From Chromatiales bacterium 21-64-14 (lineage in GTDB: Bacteria; Pseudomonadota; Gammaproteobacteria; 21-64-14): 42,746 nucleotides of DNA. The DNA is taken from contig NCBI01000035.1 of the NCBI GenBank assembly GCA_002255365.1, positions 1 to 42,746 of the forward strand. The letters run 5' to 3'. The notes beneath the pieces are model-generated. The model did no database searches, was not told the DNA's origin, and saw only the letters and a program-made list of their open reading frames with translations. Both the position numbers and the translations under genes were made by a program. Shown in pieces: positions 18,642-27,127 of this stretch (its first letter is position 1; each line of letters begins with the position of its first letter).

Positions 18642-20032
18642 CTCGGGGCTCCGTGCAGGTTAAGCACCACCTTTGCAATGCTGAAGTAGATCAACAGCCC
18701 GGTCGCGTCCACGAAGGTGGCGATAAACGGCGCGGACAACACGGCGGGATCCAATCGCAAGCGCGACGCCGCCAGAGGAATGACCGCGCCCACGGCGTTG
18801 GCCCAGATCGTGATCACCACCACCGTGAGGGCGATGGTGGTGGCAATGGGCGCGGGCTGTCCCCATAGCATGACGCGTAAGAACCCCACGACCCCCAGGG
18901 CGAGCCCCAACAACAGGCCGGTATAGGACTCGCGGCGCACCGCGCGCCACCAGTCGTTCCAGTTGACCTCGCCCAGGGCGAGACCGCGGATGATGGTGGT
19001 CACGCTCTGGGAGCCGGTGTTGCCGCCGGTACTCAGCACCAGGGGGATGAAGAACGACAGGGCAACCACCGCTTGGATCTCGTTCTGAAAGCCGCGCAAC
19101 ACCGTCCCGGTCAGGGTCTCCGCCAGGAACAGGAGGATGATCCAGGAAAAACGCCGCCGCACCACCTGGATCACACTGCCGCTCCAGTAGGGTCCCAATT
19201 GCCCTTCGCCGGAAACGCCGCCGAGGCGCAGGATCTCCTTGGTGTTCTCCGCGGTGATGATGTCCACGATGTCGTCCACCGTCACCGCGCCTAGCAGGTG
19301 TCCGGTTTCATCCAGTACCGGAAGAGTCAGCAGATTGTAGGCGGCAAACAGGCGCGCCACCTCACCTTGGTCCGATTCCGGATGCACCGGAACCGGCGGC
19401 GGTTCCATGAGCGCTCCCATGGTCTGATCGCGGTCAGCGATTACCAGGCGGCTGAGTGCGAGCACGCCGATCAGCAACTGGTCCTGATCCACCACGAAGA
19501 CAGTTTCAATAGACACATAGCGCTCGCGTTCCGCGCGCAGCAGGTTCACCGCGTCCTCCACCGTGGCGTCCGGGCCCACGACGATGGGGACCCGGCGGGT
19601 CATGCGCCGGCCGATGGCGCTCTGAGGGTAGTCCAGCATCAACCGGAAACGTTCCTGGAGCCGGTCCGGAATCAGCGAAACGATTTCTTCGCGCCGGGAG
19701 CGGCTGACCATCTCCAGGATACGCACCGCGTTGTCGGCCGGAACATCGCTGACGAGGGCGGCGATCTCCCGGTCGGAGAGATCGGCGATCAACGCACGAT
19801 GCACTTCGGAACGCGACTCGAGCAGGACCGGCACCGCGGCCCCGTGCTTCAGCAGCCGGAACACCTCGGTGCGCTGGTCGGCGGGCAGACTCTCCAGCAC
19901 CTGAGCGGCATCGGCGCTGTGGAGTCGGCCCAGCCAGCGGGCAAGGGTCTTGAGGTCGCGGGTCTTGGCCTTCTCACGGGCGCGCCGGAGCAGTTCCCCG
20001 TGATGGGTGCGCGGAAGACGGTATTTCCACAT
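18638..20032 (-). CDS. mgtE: MgtE-type magnesium transporter
   Basis: Mg2+-selective channel/transporter of the inner membrane, 464 aa. It has the complete MgtE plan: an alpha-helical N domain with LLxxLPxxxR-type repeats (ADAAQVLESLPADQRTEVF and PADNAVRILEMV), two CBS domains (about residues 125-250, with VFVVDQDQLLIGVL and LPVLDETGHLLGAVTVDDI), a plug helix, then five C-terminal membrane helices. The pore signature LSTGGNTGSQSVTTIIRGLALGE is written here as LSTGGNTGSQS and TTIIRGLALGE. The acidic cytosolic CBS/N region senses intracellular Mg2+ in characterised homologs. Start at ATG 20032 with AAGGA nine bases upstream; the frame upstream of it is not MgtE-like. No M-box riboswitch was recognised. 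Confidence 0.95.
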   Translation of the reverse strand: MWKYRLPRTHHGELLRRAREKAKTRDLKTLARWLGRLHSADAAQVLESLPADQRTEVFRLLKHGAAVPVLLESRSEVHRALIADLSDREIAALVSDVPADNAVRILEMVSRSRREEIVSLIPDRLQERFRLMLDYPQSAIGRRMTRRVPIVVGPDATVEDAVNLLRAERERYVSIETVFVVDQDQLLIGVLALSRLVIADRDQTMGALMEPPPVPVHPESDQGEVARLFAAYNLLTLPVLDETGHLLGAVTVDDIVDIITAENTKEILRLGGVSGEGQLGPYWSGSVIQVVRRRFSWIILLFLAETLTGTVLRGFQNEIQAVVALSFFIPLVLSTGGNTGSQSVTTIIRGLALGEVNWNDWWRAVRRESYTGLLLGLALGVVGFLRVMLWGQPAPIATTIALTVVVITIWANAVGAVIPLAASRLRLDPAVLSAPFIATFVDATGLLIYFSIAKVVLNLHGAPS

Positions 20033-20451
20033 CTCGTCCGTTCCTTCGTTGCGGTGGGCCCGGGCCGCAGTCCTCGGGTCGGCGTCGGCGCAGGATACAC
20101 CAAGGCGCTTGTGAGGTATTAATTCGTTGCATTGGAATCGGCGACCGCAGCGCCACCCGGCCTCCGACAGCGGTACCGCACGCGCAGCGGATACCAAGCA
20201 GCGCGTGCCCCGGCCGGGCTCGGCGGCGCAGGCAGCGACGGTCCGGGGTTTGCGGCGCAGGCGGTGGTACCGGGATTCGTGGCCGTCAGGGAACGGATCA
20301 ACGACCGCGATTATGCGGGTGACAAGGCGCAGCGAAGAAGGCAGGCGGCGTTTCCGTCTCTCGCCTTGGCCGACACGTTCAATGCTACTGCCCCGGTCCG
20401 CCGCCCCCTTACTACGATGGAAAGGCAGGCCGGAGGTTCTGGTCTCACAAG
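20033..20451. other. 419-nt gap between mgtE and the dehydrogenase gene, no gene seen
   Basis: Open frames on the plus strand here have arginine/proline/alanine-rich translations with no recognisable motif and no ribosome-binding site, so I regard them as chance. The mgtE promoter should lie within roughly the first 100 nt; a relatively AT-rich patch at 20108-20135 is the likeliest place, but no well-spaced -35/-10 pair stands out. I see no terminator with a T-run, repeat or RNA gene. Confidence 0.5.
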
Positions 20452-21321
20452 CTATTCTTTCGAGAACTGTTCCTGCTTCGCGCGGAACAATACCGAGATG
20501 TCGGCGTCCCCGAAGCCCGCGTCCATCAGCCGCCGGTAGTGCACCAGGGTCATCTCCACCAAGGGCAGGTGGGCGCCGAAGGTCTGGGCCATCTGCTGGC
20601 AAATCTCCAGATCCTTGCGATGCAGCGCCACGCGGAAGCCGGGTTCGAAACGCCCGGCTGCCATCCCCGGGCCGCGATGGCTCAGAAACCAGTTTCCGGC
20701 GCCGCCGCCGCCCACCACATCGATGACCCGATCCAGGGGCAGGTCCAGGGCCGCGGCGAAGGCCAACGCCTCACTGACCGCCTGGTTGATTCCGGCGGCC
20801 ATCACCTGATTAACCGCTTTGGTGGCCTGCCCTGCCCCAACCAAGCCCATGTGCACGATGCGTTGCGCTACGGATTCCAGCACCGGGCGCACCCGGTCCA
20901 GGGCCTGCGCCGCGCCACCCACCATCATCGCGAGAGCGCCGTTGCGCGCGCCTTCCACTCCACCGGACACCGGGGCATCCAGAAATTGCGCGCCTGCGTA
21001 GGCCAGCCGTTCCGCGCAGCGCCGGGCGGTGTCGGCCCGTACTGTGGAGGTATCCACCACCACCGTGCCGGGCCGCACCGCCGGCAGCAGCGCCTCGATC
21101 ATAGCGATGACATCGTGGTCCGCCGCTACACTCAGCAACACCACGTCGCAGCGCGCCGCCAGCGCCGCCGGATCGCTCGCCACCGCGACACCGGTGGATT
21201 GGGCTAACGCATCCGCCTTGGCGCGGGTCCGGTTCCACACCGCCTCCAGGAACCCGGCACGGGCGAGGTTGGCGGCCATAGGCGAACCCATGGCGCCGAG
21301 CCCAATGAAACCCGTCTTCAT
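20452..21321 (-). CDS. NAD(P)-dependent 3-hydroxyisobutyrate dehydrogenase-family oxidoreductase
   Basis: Beta-hydroxyacid dehydrogenase family enzyme, 289 aa, acting on small 3-hydroxy acids such as 3-hydroxyisobutyrate, tartronate semialdehyde or succinic semialdehyde. It has the N-terminal dinucleotide-binding motif FIGLGAMGSPMAANLARAG, VVLLSVAADHDV, the substrate-binding DAPVSGGVEGARNG (residues near 118-131), GAGQATKAVNQ with the catalytic lysine, and the all-alpha C-terminal domain with LHRKDLEICQ. Full length. ATG 21321 begins directly at the Rossmann strand; the ORF upstream has no family similarity. It stands alone between mgtE and a methyltransferase gene, and the neighbours do not tell its substrate. 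Confidence 0.93.
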   Translation of the reverse strand: MKTGFIGLGAMGSPMAANLARAGFLEAVWNRTRAKADALAQSTGVAVASDPAALAARCDVVLLSVAADHDVIAMIEALLPAVRPGTVVVDTSTVRADTARRCAERLAYAGAQFLDAPVSGGVEGARNGALAMMVGGAAQALDRVRPVLESVAQRIVHMGLVGAGQATKAVNQVMAAGINQAVSEALAFAAALDLPLDRVIDVVGGGGAGNWFLSHRGPGMAAGRFEPGFRVALHRKDLEICQQMAQTFGAHLPLVEMTLVHYRRLMDAGFGDADISVLFRAKQEQFSKE

Positions 21322-21465
21322 GGTTCGTGCGTCCTTCACCTTCAACATCGGAACTTCTCGGGGAGCCGCATGGCCGCCGCGTCTGGTGACGCCAGCTACC
21401 CGGCGTCGACCACCCATGACCGCAACCGCGTCGACGACCCGCCAGCGTGATCGGATGGCAACGCC

Positions 21466-22221
21466 TTACACCGCCCTGGGCCGATGGGCCACCACCCGCA
21501 ACCGCACGTAGTCCAGGACCCAACGCCCGTCGGCGCCACACAGGGCACCGAGGGCCTCCCGGACCTCGTCCAGAAATCGCCCCTGGCGGTCCACAGGTAG
21601 CGCTGCCAAGAAGCTTCCGCAGAAGGTTTCCAACCATCCACGAATGTCCCCGGGCAGGGGCGTGGGGCGTTCGAAGTGTTGGAGGTGTTCCACTTGGAAA
21701 CCCTGGCTCTGAAGGAGGACGCGGTACGCCTCCGGCGCCGGGAAATACCACGGATCCGCGGCCGTGGGATCGATGCCGTGGCGCGTGCTGATCCGGTGCA
21801 GGGCGGCACGCACCGCCGCCACGTTGCCCGCGCCGCCGAACTCCGCCACGAACCGTCCGCCGGGACGCAGTGCGCGCCAGACGCCTTCGGTCACCGCACG
21901 CGGTTGCGCCATCCAGTGCAACGCGGCATTGCTGAACACCGCGTCGAATTCGCCATCGAAATCGAGCGCCGCGCCGTCCATCACCCGCGCGTCCAGTCCG
22001 CGGGCGCGGGCCGCCTGTACCTGGGCGGCGCTGGCATCCACGCCGACGACTTGGCACCCGCGTGCCGCGAGTTTCTCGGTGAGTGCCCCGTCCCCGCAGC
22101 CCAGATCCAGGATACGTTCCCCCGGCGCGGGCGCGAGCAAGTCCAGCAGCGGTTCCCCAAGCTCGGCCACAAAGCGTGCATTGCGCCGGTAGCGTTCCGG
22201 ATCCCAGGTCTGGCCACCCAA
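21466..22221 (-). CDS. Class I SAM-dependent methyltransferase (trans-aconitate methyltransferase-like)
   Basis: Small-molecule methyltransferase with a Rossmann-like fold. Visible are motif I ILDLGCGDGALTEKL, the acidic loop VVGVDASAAQV, FDAVFSNAALHWM, and LRPGGRFVAEFGG. The TWDPERYRRNARFV N terminus and the WYFPAPEAY segment resemble trans-aconitate 2-methyltransferase relatives, so a carboxylate substrate is possible but not proven. No ATG fits: the frame opens with TTG at 22281, while a second TTG at 22221 has GAGGAAAG at the proper distance and starts at the conserved region, giving 251 aa. I prefer the latter; the longer form adds 20 glycine-rich residues. Confidence 0.85.
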   Translation of the reverse strand: MGGQTWDPERYRRNARFVAELGEPLLDLLAPAPGERILDLGCGDGALTEKLAARGCQVVGVDASAAQVQAARARGLDARVMDGAALDFDGEFDAVFSNAALHWMAQPRAVTEGVWRALRPGGRFVAEFGGAGNVAAVRAALHRISTRHGIDPTAADPWYFPAPEAYRVLLQSQGFQVEHLQHFERPTPLPGDIRGWLETFCGSFLAALPVDRQGRFLDEVREALGALCGADGRWVLDYVRLRVVAHRPRAV

Positions 22222-22373
22222 CGGTCTTTCCTCGTCGTCAACACCGCCGCCTGCCAAACCCGGCGGCGCAGCGTACGCCAACCGGAGCCGTTAAACAGCC
22301 ACGCAGGTAGCGCCTGGTTTCACCGATTTGCGGCTTGGATCCTGCGGACCGAGCGGCGCCGCTGCCACCCCGG

Positions 22374-22895
22374 CTACTGCACCACCCCGCAAGCCACCCG
22401 GGCGCCACCACCACCCAGGGCGGCGGGGGCGTCCGAGTAGTTGTCGCCTCCGGCGTGGATCACCAGGGAATGCCCCTTCAGGTCTTTCACCTTCAAACGT
22501 GGCGCCAGTACCGGGGTGGTTACGTCACCCGCGGCGTCCGCGTACAGCGCCGGCAGGTCACCCAGATGGCCGCGCCGGTAAGGCCCTTCGTGATGCCCGG
22601 TCCGCCGCGGGTCGAAGTGTCCGCCTGCCGCCAGACCTGGAACCGTCTTGCCATCCTTCGTACCGGGCCCGCAGGCCGGCTTCTGGTGCAGATGAAACCC
22701 ATGGATCCCGGCGCTCAGGCCGTGCAACTGCGGAGTGAACAGGGCACCGTAGTGGGTATTCGTCACCCGAATGGTGCCGATCTCCTGCCCCACACCCGCG
22801 GGGGTCACCAACCGCATCTGCACCACCTGCTCCGCCGCCTGGGCGGTCCCCGCACCCAGCACCAAACCCATCAGCATCATGGAACGCTTGTTCAT
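22374..22895 (-). CDS. sodC: Superoxide dismutase [Cu-Zn], periplasmic
   Basis: Converts superoxide to hydrogen peroxide and oxygen in the periplasm. 173 aa with an N-terminal signal peptide (MNKRSMMLMGLVLGAGTAQA, cleavage after AQA). Metal ligands are visible: GFHLH (two Cu histidines), GGHFDP (bridging histidine), GHHEGP and GHLGDLPALY (Zn histidines and aspartate), and LVIHAGGDNYSD (last Cu histidine). The disulfide cysteines are in PACGPG and RVACGVV. The electrostatic-loop sequence and GGGGARVACG are typical of bacterial SodC. ATG 22895 is preceded by GGGAGGG. It lies between the methyltransferase and speA genes, all on the minus strand, with a 169-nt gap on the speA side, so it is likely separately transcribed. 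Confidence 0.96.
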   Translation of the reverse strand: MNKRSMMLMGLVLGAGTAQAAEQVVQMRLVTPAGVGQEIGTIRVTNTHYGALFTPQLHGLSAGIHGFHLHQKPACGPGTKDGKTVPGLAAGGHFDPRRTGHHEGPYRRGHLGDLPALYADAAGDVTTPVLAPRLKVKDLKGHSLVIHAGGDNYSDAPAALGGGGARVACGVVQ

Positions 22896-23064
22896 GGCCC
22901 AACCCTCCCGTCCGGTCCCTGACCCCATCCGTGATCGGCCCGCTCTCCCCCGAGCGACACCGCGAATGGGCACTATCCCATGGTAGCAGATCACCGGGAA
23001 CGGGAACGCCAGCGCCCGAGGCACCCCGCAAGCGCCGCCTCCAGGACCGGTGGATGCAGGAGCC

Positions 23065-24951
23065 TCAGTCTTCCAGGTAGGTATAGCCCTCCAACCCCGC
23101 CTCCAGAATCTCCAGGTAGTCGGTGCGCTGCGCGGCGCTGAGGGGCGCGGCCTGGATCTTGGCCCGGTAGCGTTCCTTCAGGTCCTCCGGTTCGAAGTGC
23201 ACGTAGCGCAGCAGCGCGTCCACGGTGTCGCCGCGTTGAGCCTCCTCCAGCCGGTAACCGCCGTCTTCGGTCAGCACCACGTTCACCGAATCGGTGTCAC
23301 CGAACAGGTTGTGCATGTCCCCCAGGATCTCCTGGTAAGCGCCCACCAGGAAAAAGCCCAGTAAGTAGGATTCGCGGGGGTGGCACGCGTGGAGGGGCAG
23401 GGTGGTCTCGATTCCGTCACGATCCACGTAGTGGTCTATGCGCCCGTCGGAGTCACAGGTGAGGTCTTGGATCACCGCGCGCCGCGCCGGGGCCTCGTCC
23501 AGGCGATGCAGGGGCACGATGGGAAAGATCTGGTCGATGGCCCACACGTCGGGCAGGGACTGGAACACGGACAGGTTGCAGAAGTATTTGTCCGCGAGCT
23601 TCTCGTTGAGTTCGTCCAACACGTCGCGGTGCGCCCGGATCGCCGGCTGCAGCAGCGGGCGCACCTTCCAACAAGTCGCGTAATAGATCTGCTCGGCCCG
23701 GGCCCGCTGGGCCAGATCAAGGACCCCGTGGGTATACATGGACTGGGCCTCCGCCAGCCAGTGCGCGGTATCGTGATAGACCTCCAGGGCGGAGCGCTCC
23801 GACAAACCCTGCAAGGCGCGCCACAGATCGTGCAGGATCATCGGCTCGTCATCCCCGGGGGCGCCGTCGCACGCGATGCCCGGGGCACACTCCACATCAG
23901 TGACGTTGGTCACCAGCACCGCGTGATGCGCGGTCATGGCACGGCCCGACTCGGTGATGATGTCCGGGTGGGGCAGGGATTGCTCTGCGCACACCTCCCA
24001 CAGGGTATGCACCACGTTGCGGGCGTATTCCTGCACCGTATAATTCATTGAGCAGAAACTGCGCGAACGGGTGCCCTCATAGTCCACCCCAAGACCACCG
24101 CCCACGTCCACACAGGCCAGGGGCACTCCCAGGGTGCGCAGCTCAGCGTAGCAGCGCGCCGCCTCGCGGGCGCCGCGCTGTATGTCGTGGATGTTGGCGA
24201 TCTGGGAACCCAGGTGAAAATGCAGCAACTGCAGGGAACCCAGCAGCCCCGCCGCGTCGAGACGCTGCACCACTTCCAACGTCTGAGCCGCGGACAGGCC
24301 GAACTTCGACTTATCGCCACCGGTGTTCTGCCACTTACCCGCGCCGATGGAGGCGAGCCGCACGCGCACCCCCACCAGTGGCGTGACGCCCAGGGCCCGG
24401 GATTCCTCGATCACCAGATCGAGCTCGGAGAGTTTCTCCACAACGATATATATCCGGTGGCCCAATTCGCGGCCCACCAGCGCGAGCCTGACGTACTCCC
24501 GATCCTTGTAACCGTTGCACACCAGCACGCCGCCGGAGGGCACCAGGGCGAGCGCCGCCATGAGCTCCGGCTTGCTGCCGGCCTCGAGGCCCACGCGCCC
24601 GTCGCCGTGGCCAAGGATCTCGGTCACCACGCTGCGCTGTTGGTTCACCTTGATGGGATAGACGGCGGTGAAAGCACCCTGGTAGCCGTCGTCCCCCATG
24701 GCAACACCGAACGCCTCCACCAGGGTATCCACACGATCGCGCAGGATATCGACGAAGCGCACCAGGACCGGCCAGGACAGTCCGGCGTCGCGTATCCGGT
24801 ACGCCAATTCGTACAGGTCCACCGGCTCCCGACCGTGATCACGGCTGGGGCGTGCCACCAAACGCCCGCCTTCGCCAACGTCAAAGTAATCGCCCCCCCA
24901 GTGAGCGATGTTGTAGGTGTCGCGCGCGTCCTGCAGTTCCCAGTCGGCCAT
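23065..24951 (-). CDS. speA: Biosynthetic arginine decarboxylase
   Basis: PLP- and Mg-dependent decarboxylation of arginine to agmatine, the first step of putrescine synthesis by the agmatine route. 628 aa, normal length for the biosynthetic (fold III, alanine-racemase-like barrel) enzyme. Landmarks: VYPIKVNQQRSVV with the PLP lysine (near residue 99), GLEAGSKPELMAAL, LLHFHLGSQIANI, CVDVGGGLGVDYEGT, ITESGRAMTAHHAVLV, and DLTCDSDGRID near the C terminus. The ATG at 24951 has only a weak ribosome site. It is divergent from speE across a 128-nt gap, a sensible pairing because SpeE uses putrescine made from agmatine. Genes for agmatinase or agmatine deiminase and SAM decarboxylase are not in the window. 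Confidence 0.97.
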   Translation of the reverse strand: MADWELQDARDTYNIAHWGGDYFDVGEGGRLVARPSRDHGREPVDLYELAYRIRDAGLSWPVLVRFVDILRDRVDTLVEAFGVAMGDDGYQGAFTAVYPIKVNQQRSVVTEILGHGDGRVGLEAGSKPELMAALALVPSGGVLVCNGYKDREYVRLALVGRELGHRIYIVVEKLSELDLVIEESRALGVTPLVGVRVRLASIGAGKWQNTGGDKSKFGLSAAQTLEVVQRLDAAGLLGSLQLLHFHLGSQIANIHDIQRGAREAARCYAELRTLGVPLACVDVGGGLGVDYEGTRSRSFCSMNYTVQEYARNVVHTLWEVCAEQSLPHPDIITESGRAMTAHHAVLVTNVTDVECAPGIACDGAPGDDEPMILHDLWRALQGLSERSALEVYHDTAHWLAEAQSMYTHGVLDLAQRARAEQIYYATCWKVRPLLQPAIRAHRDVLDELNEKLADKYFCNLSVFQSLPDVWAIDQIFPIVPLHRLDEAPARRAVIQDLTCDSDGRIDHYVDRDGIETTLPLHACHPRESYLLGFFLVGAYQEILGDMHNLFGDTDSVNVVLTEDGGYRLEEAQRGDTVDALLRYVHFEPEDLKERYRAKIQAAPLSAAQRTDYLEILEAGLEGYTYLED

Positions 24952-25014
24952 GGCGGACAGTTTCGAGTTTCACCCGCCAACTTGCAAGCGCGCGCGGGAA
25001 TCGGCCGGGGTTCC

Positions 25015-25044
25015 TTGCCTCGGGGCCGCCGGGATGGCTATCAT
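25015..25044 (+). promoter_or_regulatory. Candidate sigma-70 promoter for speE
   Basis: TTGCCT at 25015-25020 and TATCAT at 25039-25044, separated by 18 nt, inside the speA-speE divergent gap. Transcription would start near 25051, about 29 nt before the TTG start of speE. The -10 matches consensus in five positions, the -35 in four. Confidence 0.45.
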
Positions 25045-25079
25045 CCGACCGGCAACGCACGACGATCGAGGGCGGTACA

Positions 25080-25943
25080 TTGAGCGAGCTGGATGAAGGG
25101 TGGTTCACGGAAATCGCGGCGGATGCGGGCACCGCATTTTCCCTGCGTCTCACCGGGAAGGGCCGGCTGCACGAGGAGCAGAGTCCCTACCAGCGGATCG
25201 AGGTCTACGACACCGCCACCTTCGGGCGCCTGATGACCATCGACGGCTTCGTGATGCTCACCGACCGGGACAATTTCATCTACCACGAGATGATGTCCCA
25301 CCCCGCCCTCTACACCCACCCGGATCCACGGCGCGTGCTGATCATCGGCGGCGGCGACTGCGGCACCTTGCGCGAGGTCCTGAAGCACCCGGAGGTGCGG
25401 GAAGCGCAGCAAGTGGAAATCGACGAGCGCGTGACCCGCGTGGCGGAACAATACTTCCCGCAGTTGTGCGAGGCCAACCATGATCCGCGCGCGCAGTTCC
25501 ACTTTACCGACGGGATCCGGTTCCTGAAGGACTCCGACCCCGGATACTTCGACGTGATTATTGTGGACAGCACCGACCCGATCGGACCCGCGGAAGGCCT
25601 GTTCTCGGAGACCTTCTACCGGGACTGCCTGCGCGCTCTGAACAGCCGCGGCCTGCTGGTCGCTCAAAGTGAGTCACCGCTGCTGCACACAGAACTGCTG
25701 AAGGCCATGCACGGGGCGATCCGCGGCGCCGGCTTCCTGGACGTTCTGACCCTGCACTTCCCGCAGCCCGTCTATCCCTCGGGCTGGTGGTCCGCCACCA
25801 TGGCATGCAAAGACATGCCGCTCTCGGGGTTCCGGGAGGACGACGCCCGGGACAAGCCGTTTGAGACCCGCTACTACAACGCCGGCATCCATGGCGCGTC
25901 CATGGCAGTGCCGGAGTTCTTCTACCAGGCCCTGATGTCCTAA
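25080..25943 (+). CDS. speE: Polyamine aminopropyltransferase (spermidine synthase)
   Basis: Transfers aminopropyl from decarboxylated SAM to putrescine to give spermidine. 287 aa, as in the E. coli enzyme. Motifs: EEQSPYQRIEVYDTATFGR, YHEMMSHPAL, VLIIGGGDCGTLREVLKH (binding site for the decarboxylated SAM), VEIDERV, and VIIVDSTDPIGPAEGLFS with the catalytic Asp. No in-frame ATG lies near the conserved N terminus; the frame must start with TTG at 25080 (protein begins SELDEGWF after the initiator), preceded by GAGGG at good spacing. Upstream in-frame sequence to 24852 overlaps speA and is not family-like. Divergent from speA, with which it shares the polyamine pathway. Confidence 0.95.
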   Translation: MSELDEGWFTEIAADAGTAFSLRLTGKGRLHEEQSPYQRIEVYDTATFGRLMTIDGFVMLTDRDNFIYHEMMSHPALYTHPDPRRVLIIGGGDCGTLREVLKHPEVREAQQVEIDERVTRVAEQYFPQLCEANHDPRAQFHFTDGIRFLKDSDPGYFDVIIVDSTDPIGPAEGLFSETFYRDCLRALNSRGLLVAQSESPLLHTELLKAMHGAIRGAGFLDVLTLHFPQPVYPSGWWSATMACKDMPLSGFREDDARDKPFETRYYNAGIHGASMAVPEFFYQALMS

Positions 25944-26187
25944 AGCTCGTCTGAGTCACCATTCCGCCACTACGGCGGTGGCCATCGCGCGGGTGCCCAG
26001 CGCCGGCAGGGCAGCGGCGTGCGCGCTGGCGGCTACCGCAGAAAACCACCGGGAATTAGGGACTAACGGTCCATCCGATCGATTAGTAGTGCAATCAGCG
26101 GCACGACATATGGAATAGTGGCACGGCGCCGATCGTCCCACCGTAGCAACATTACCCAAATTATAAATTGAGGATGGAGGAATCACG

Positions 26188-26531
26188 ATGGCAAATCGAT
26201 TCAACATACGGCTCCCCGGCGCACTGCTGGTGGCACTGGCCACCGCATTGTTCGCCGGCCTGTCCCCGGCGGCGCTGGCCGCATCCCATGACGGCATGAG
26301 CGCGCCCGCGGAGGCGGTCCAGGGCCACCACTACAGTGCGATCTTCCAGATTGATCATGGCGGTCACAAATTCATCAAGAAAGCATTGAACAGCATAAAG
26401 AATCTGCTGGAACCAAGGATCTCTACCCCTTCATCACGATCGTCCCGTCAGGGGTCGGAGAAATCACCCTGCGGGAGGCCCAGGGGTGGGCGTATATCCA
26501 TCCCAGCGCCCCGCCCGCCGGCGGTTTCTGA
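26188..26531 (+). pseudogene. DsrE-family protein remnant (internal deletion and frameshift)
   Basis: An exported DsrE-like protein that is broken. The start is intact: a strong GGAGGA site, ATG 26188, a signal peptide ending in ALA, and the first DsrE segment (YSAIFQIDHGG followed by KKALNSIKNLLE), whose end is near 26412. Immediately afterwards, from 26415 in another frame, the normal C-terminal segment is readable: KDLYPFITIVPSGVGEIT, then LREAQGWAYIHP, stopping with TGA at 26529-26531. Intact family members have about 50-60 residues between these two parts, including the conserved central strand. The original frame instead runs on with meaningless arginine/proline-rich sequence to 26622. 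I infer one deletion that also shifted the frame. The 244 nt upstream of the ATG contain no gene, with an AT-rich patch at 26150-26170. Confidence 0.8.
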
Positions 26532-26582
26532 TCCATCTGTCGCCCCGCCGTCCCCGCCGCTCGGGTGGGGACGGCGCCTGGG

Positions 26583-27050
26583 TCAGCCGCTTCCATCCCC
26601 GCACCACTGCTGTACCGCCTGACGGGCCTGCTCCATGGTCTTGGCGTACGCCGCATCCGATAGGATGACCCGGTTTCCCCGGGCGTCTATGTCGTACAGA
26701 TAGTGGGCAGACGCATAAACCCGCAGACGATCACGGGCGACGGCACAGTTGCGCTTACGCTGCTGCGCTTCGCGCTGGGCACGCTCCTCGCGCGCGCGTT
26801 TCTCGGCATGTTCTTCGTCGAAGGCGCGCAGCAAACGCTTGCGGCGCAGTTCGTGCTCGGCGCGGTCGGGATCCTCGCTCGCCGGGGGCGCGGGCGCGGG
26901 CGTGACCCGGGTGGCGCCCAAGGCACCGGGCTGGTCCCCGAAGTGGACGCTGCCGTCGGCGCCCACCCAGCGGTAGATCCCCGCGCCCGCCCCGACGCCG
27001 GGGAACAGCGACAGGATCATGAGCAGGGCGCCGGGCAATGCGCGAGACAT
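26583..27050 (-). CDS. DUF4124 domain-containing exported protein
   Basis: 155-aa protein with an N-terminal signal peptide (MSRALPGALLMILSLFPGVGAGA), then a short DUF4124 segment (IYRWVGADGSVHFGDQPGAL), a proline-rich linker and a long charged region predicted to be helical or coiled-coil (about residues 63-105). It ends with a small conserved part containing two cysteines (RNCAVARDRL and VQQWCGDG) that could form a disulfide. The family is common in gammaproteobacteria, is probably periplasmic, and has no established function. Start at ATG 27050 with GAGGGGG upstream; the longer frame to 27653 is a shadow of fetB. It lies 77 nt after fetB on the same strand and may be read from the same transcript. 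Confidence 0.8.
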   Translation of the reverse strand: MSRALPGALLMILSLFPGVGAGAGIYRWVGADGSVHFGDQPGALGATRVTPAPAPPASEDPDRAEHELRRKRLLRAFDEEHAEKRAREERAQREAQQRKRNCAVARDRLRVYASAHYLYDIDARGNRVILSDAAYAKTMEQARQAVQQWCGDGSG

Positions 27051-27127
27051 GGTTATACCCCCCTCGGTTCCGGGTTGTCCGAAGGTTATAGCGGTCGGCG
27101 CGCGGCGCAACTGTAAAACGACCTGGA

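Noticed and set aside
20127..20726. Two overlapping plus-strand frames between mgtE and the dehydrogenase
   Set aside because: They run into the dehydrogenase gene on the opposite strand, have no motifs and have Arg/Pro-rich translations.
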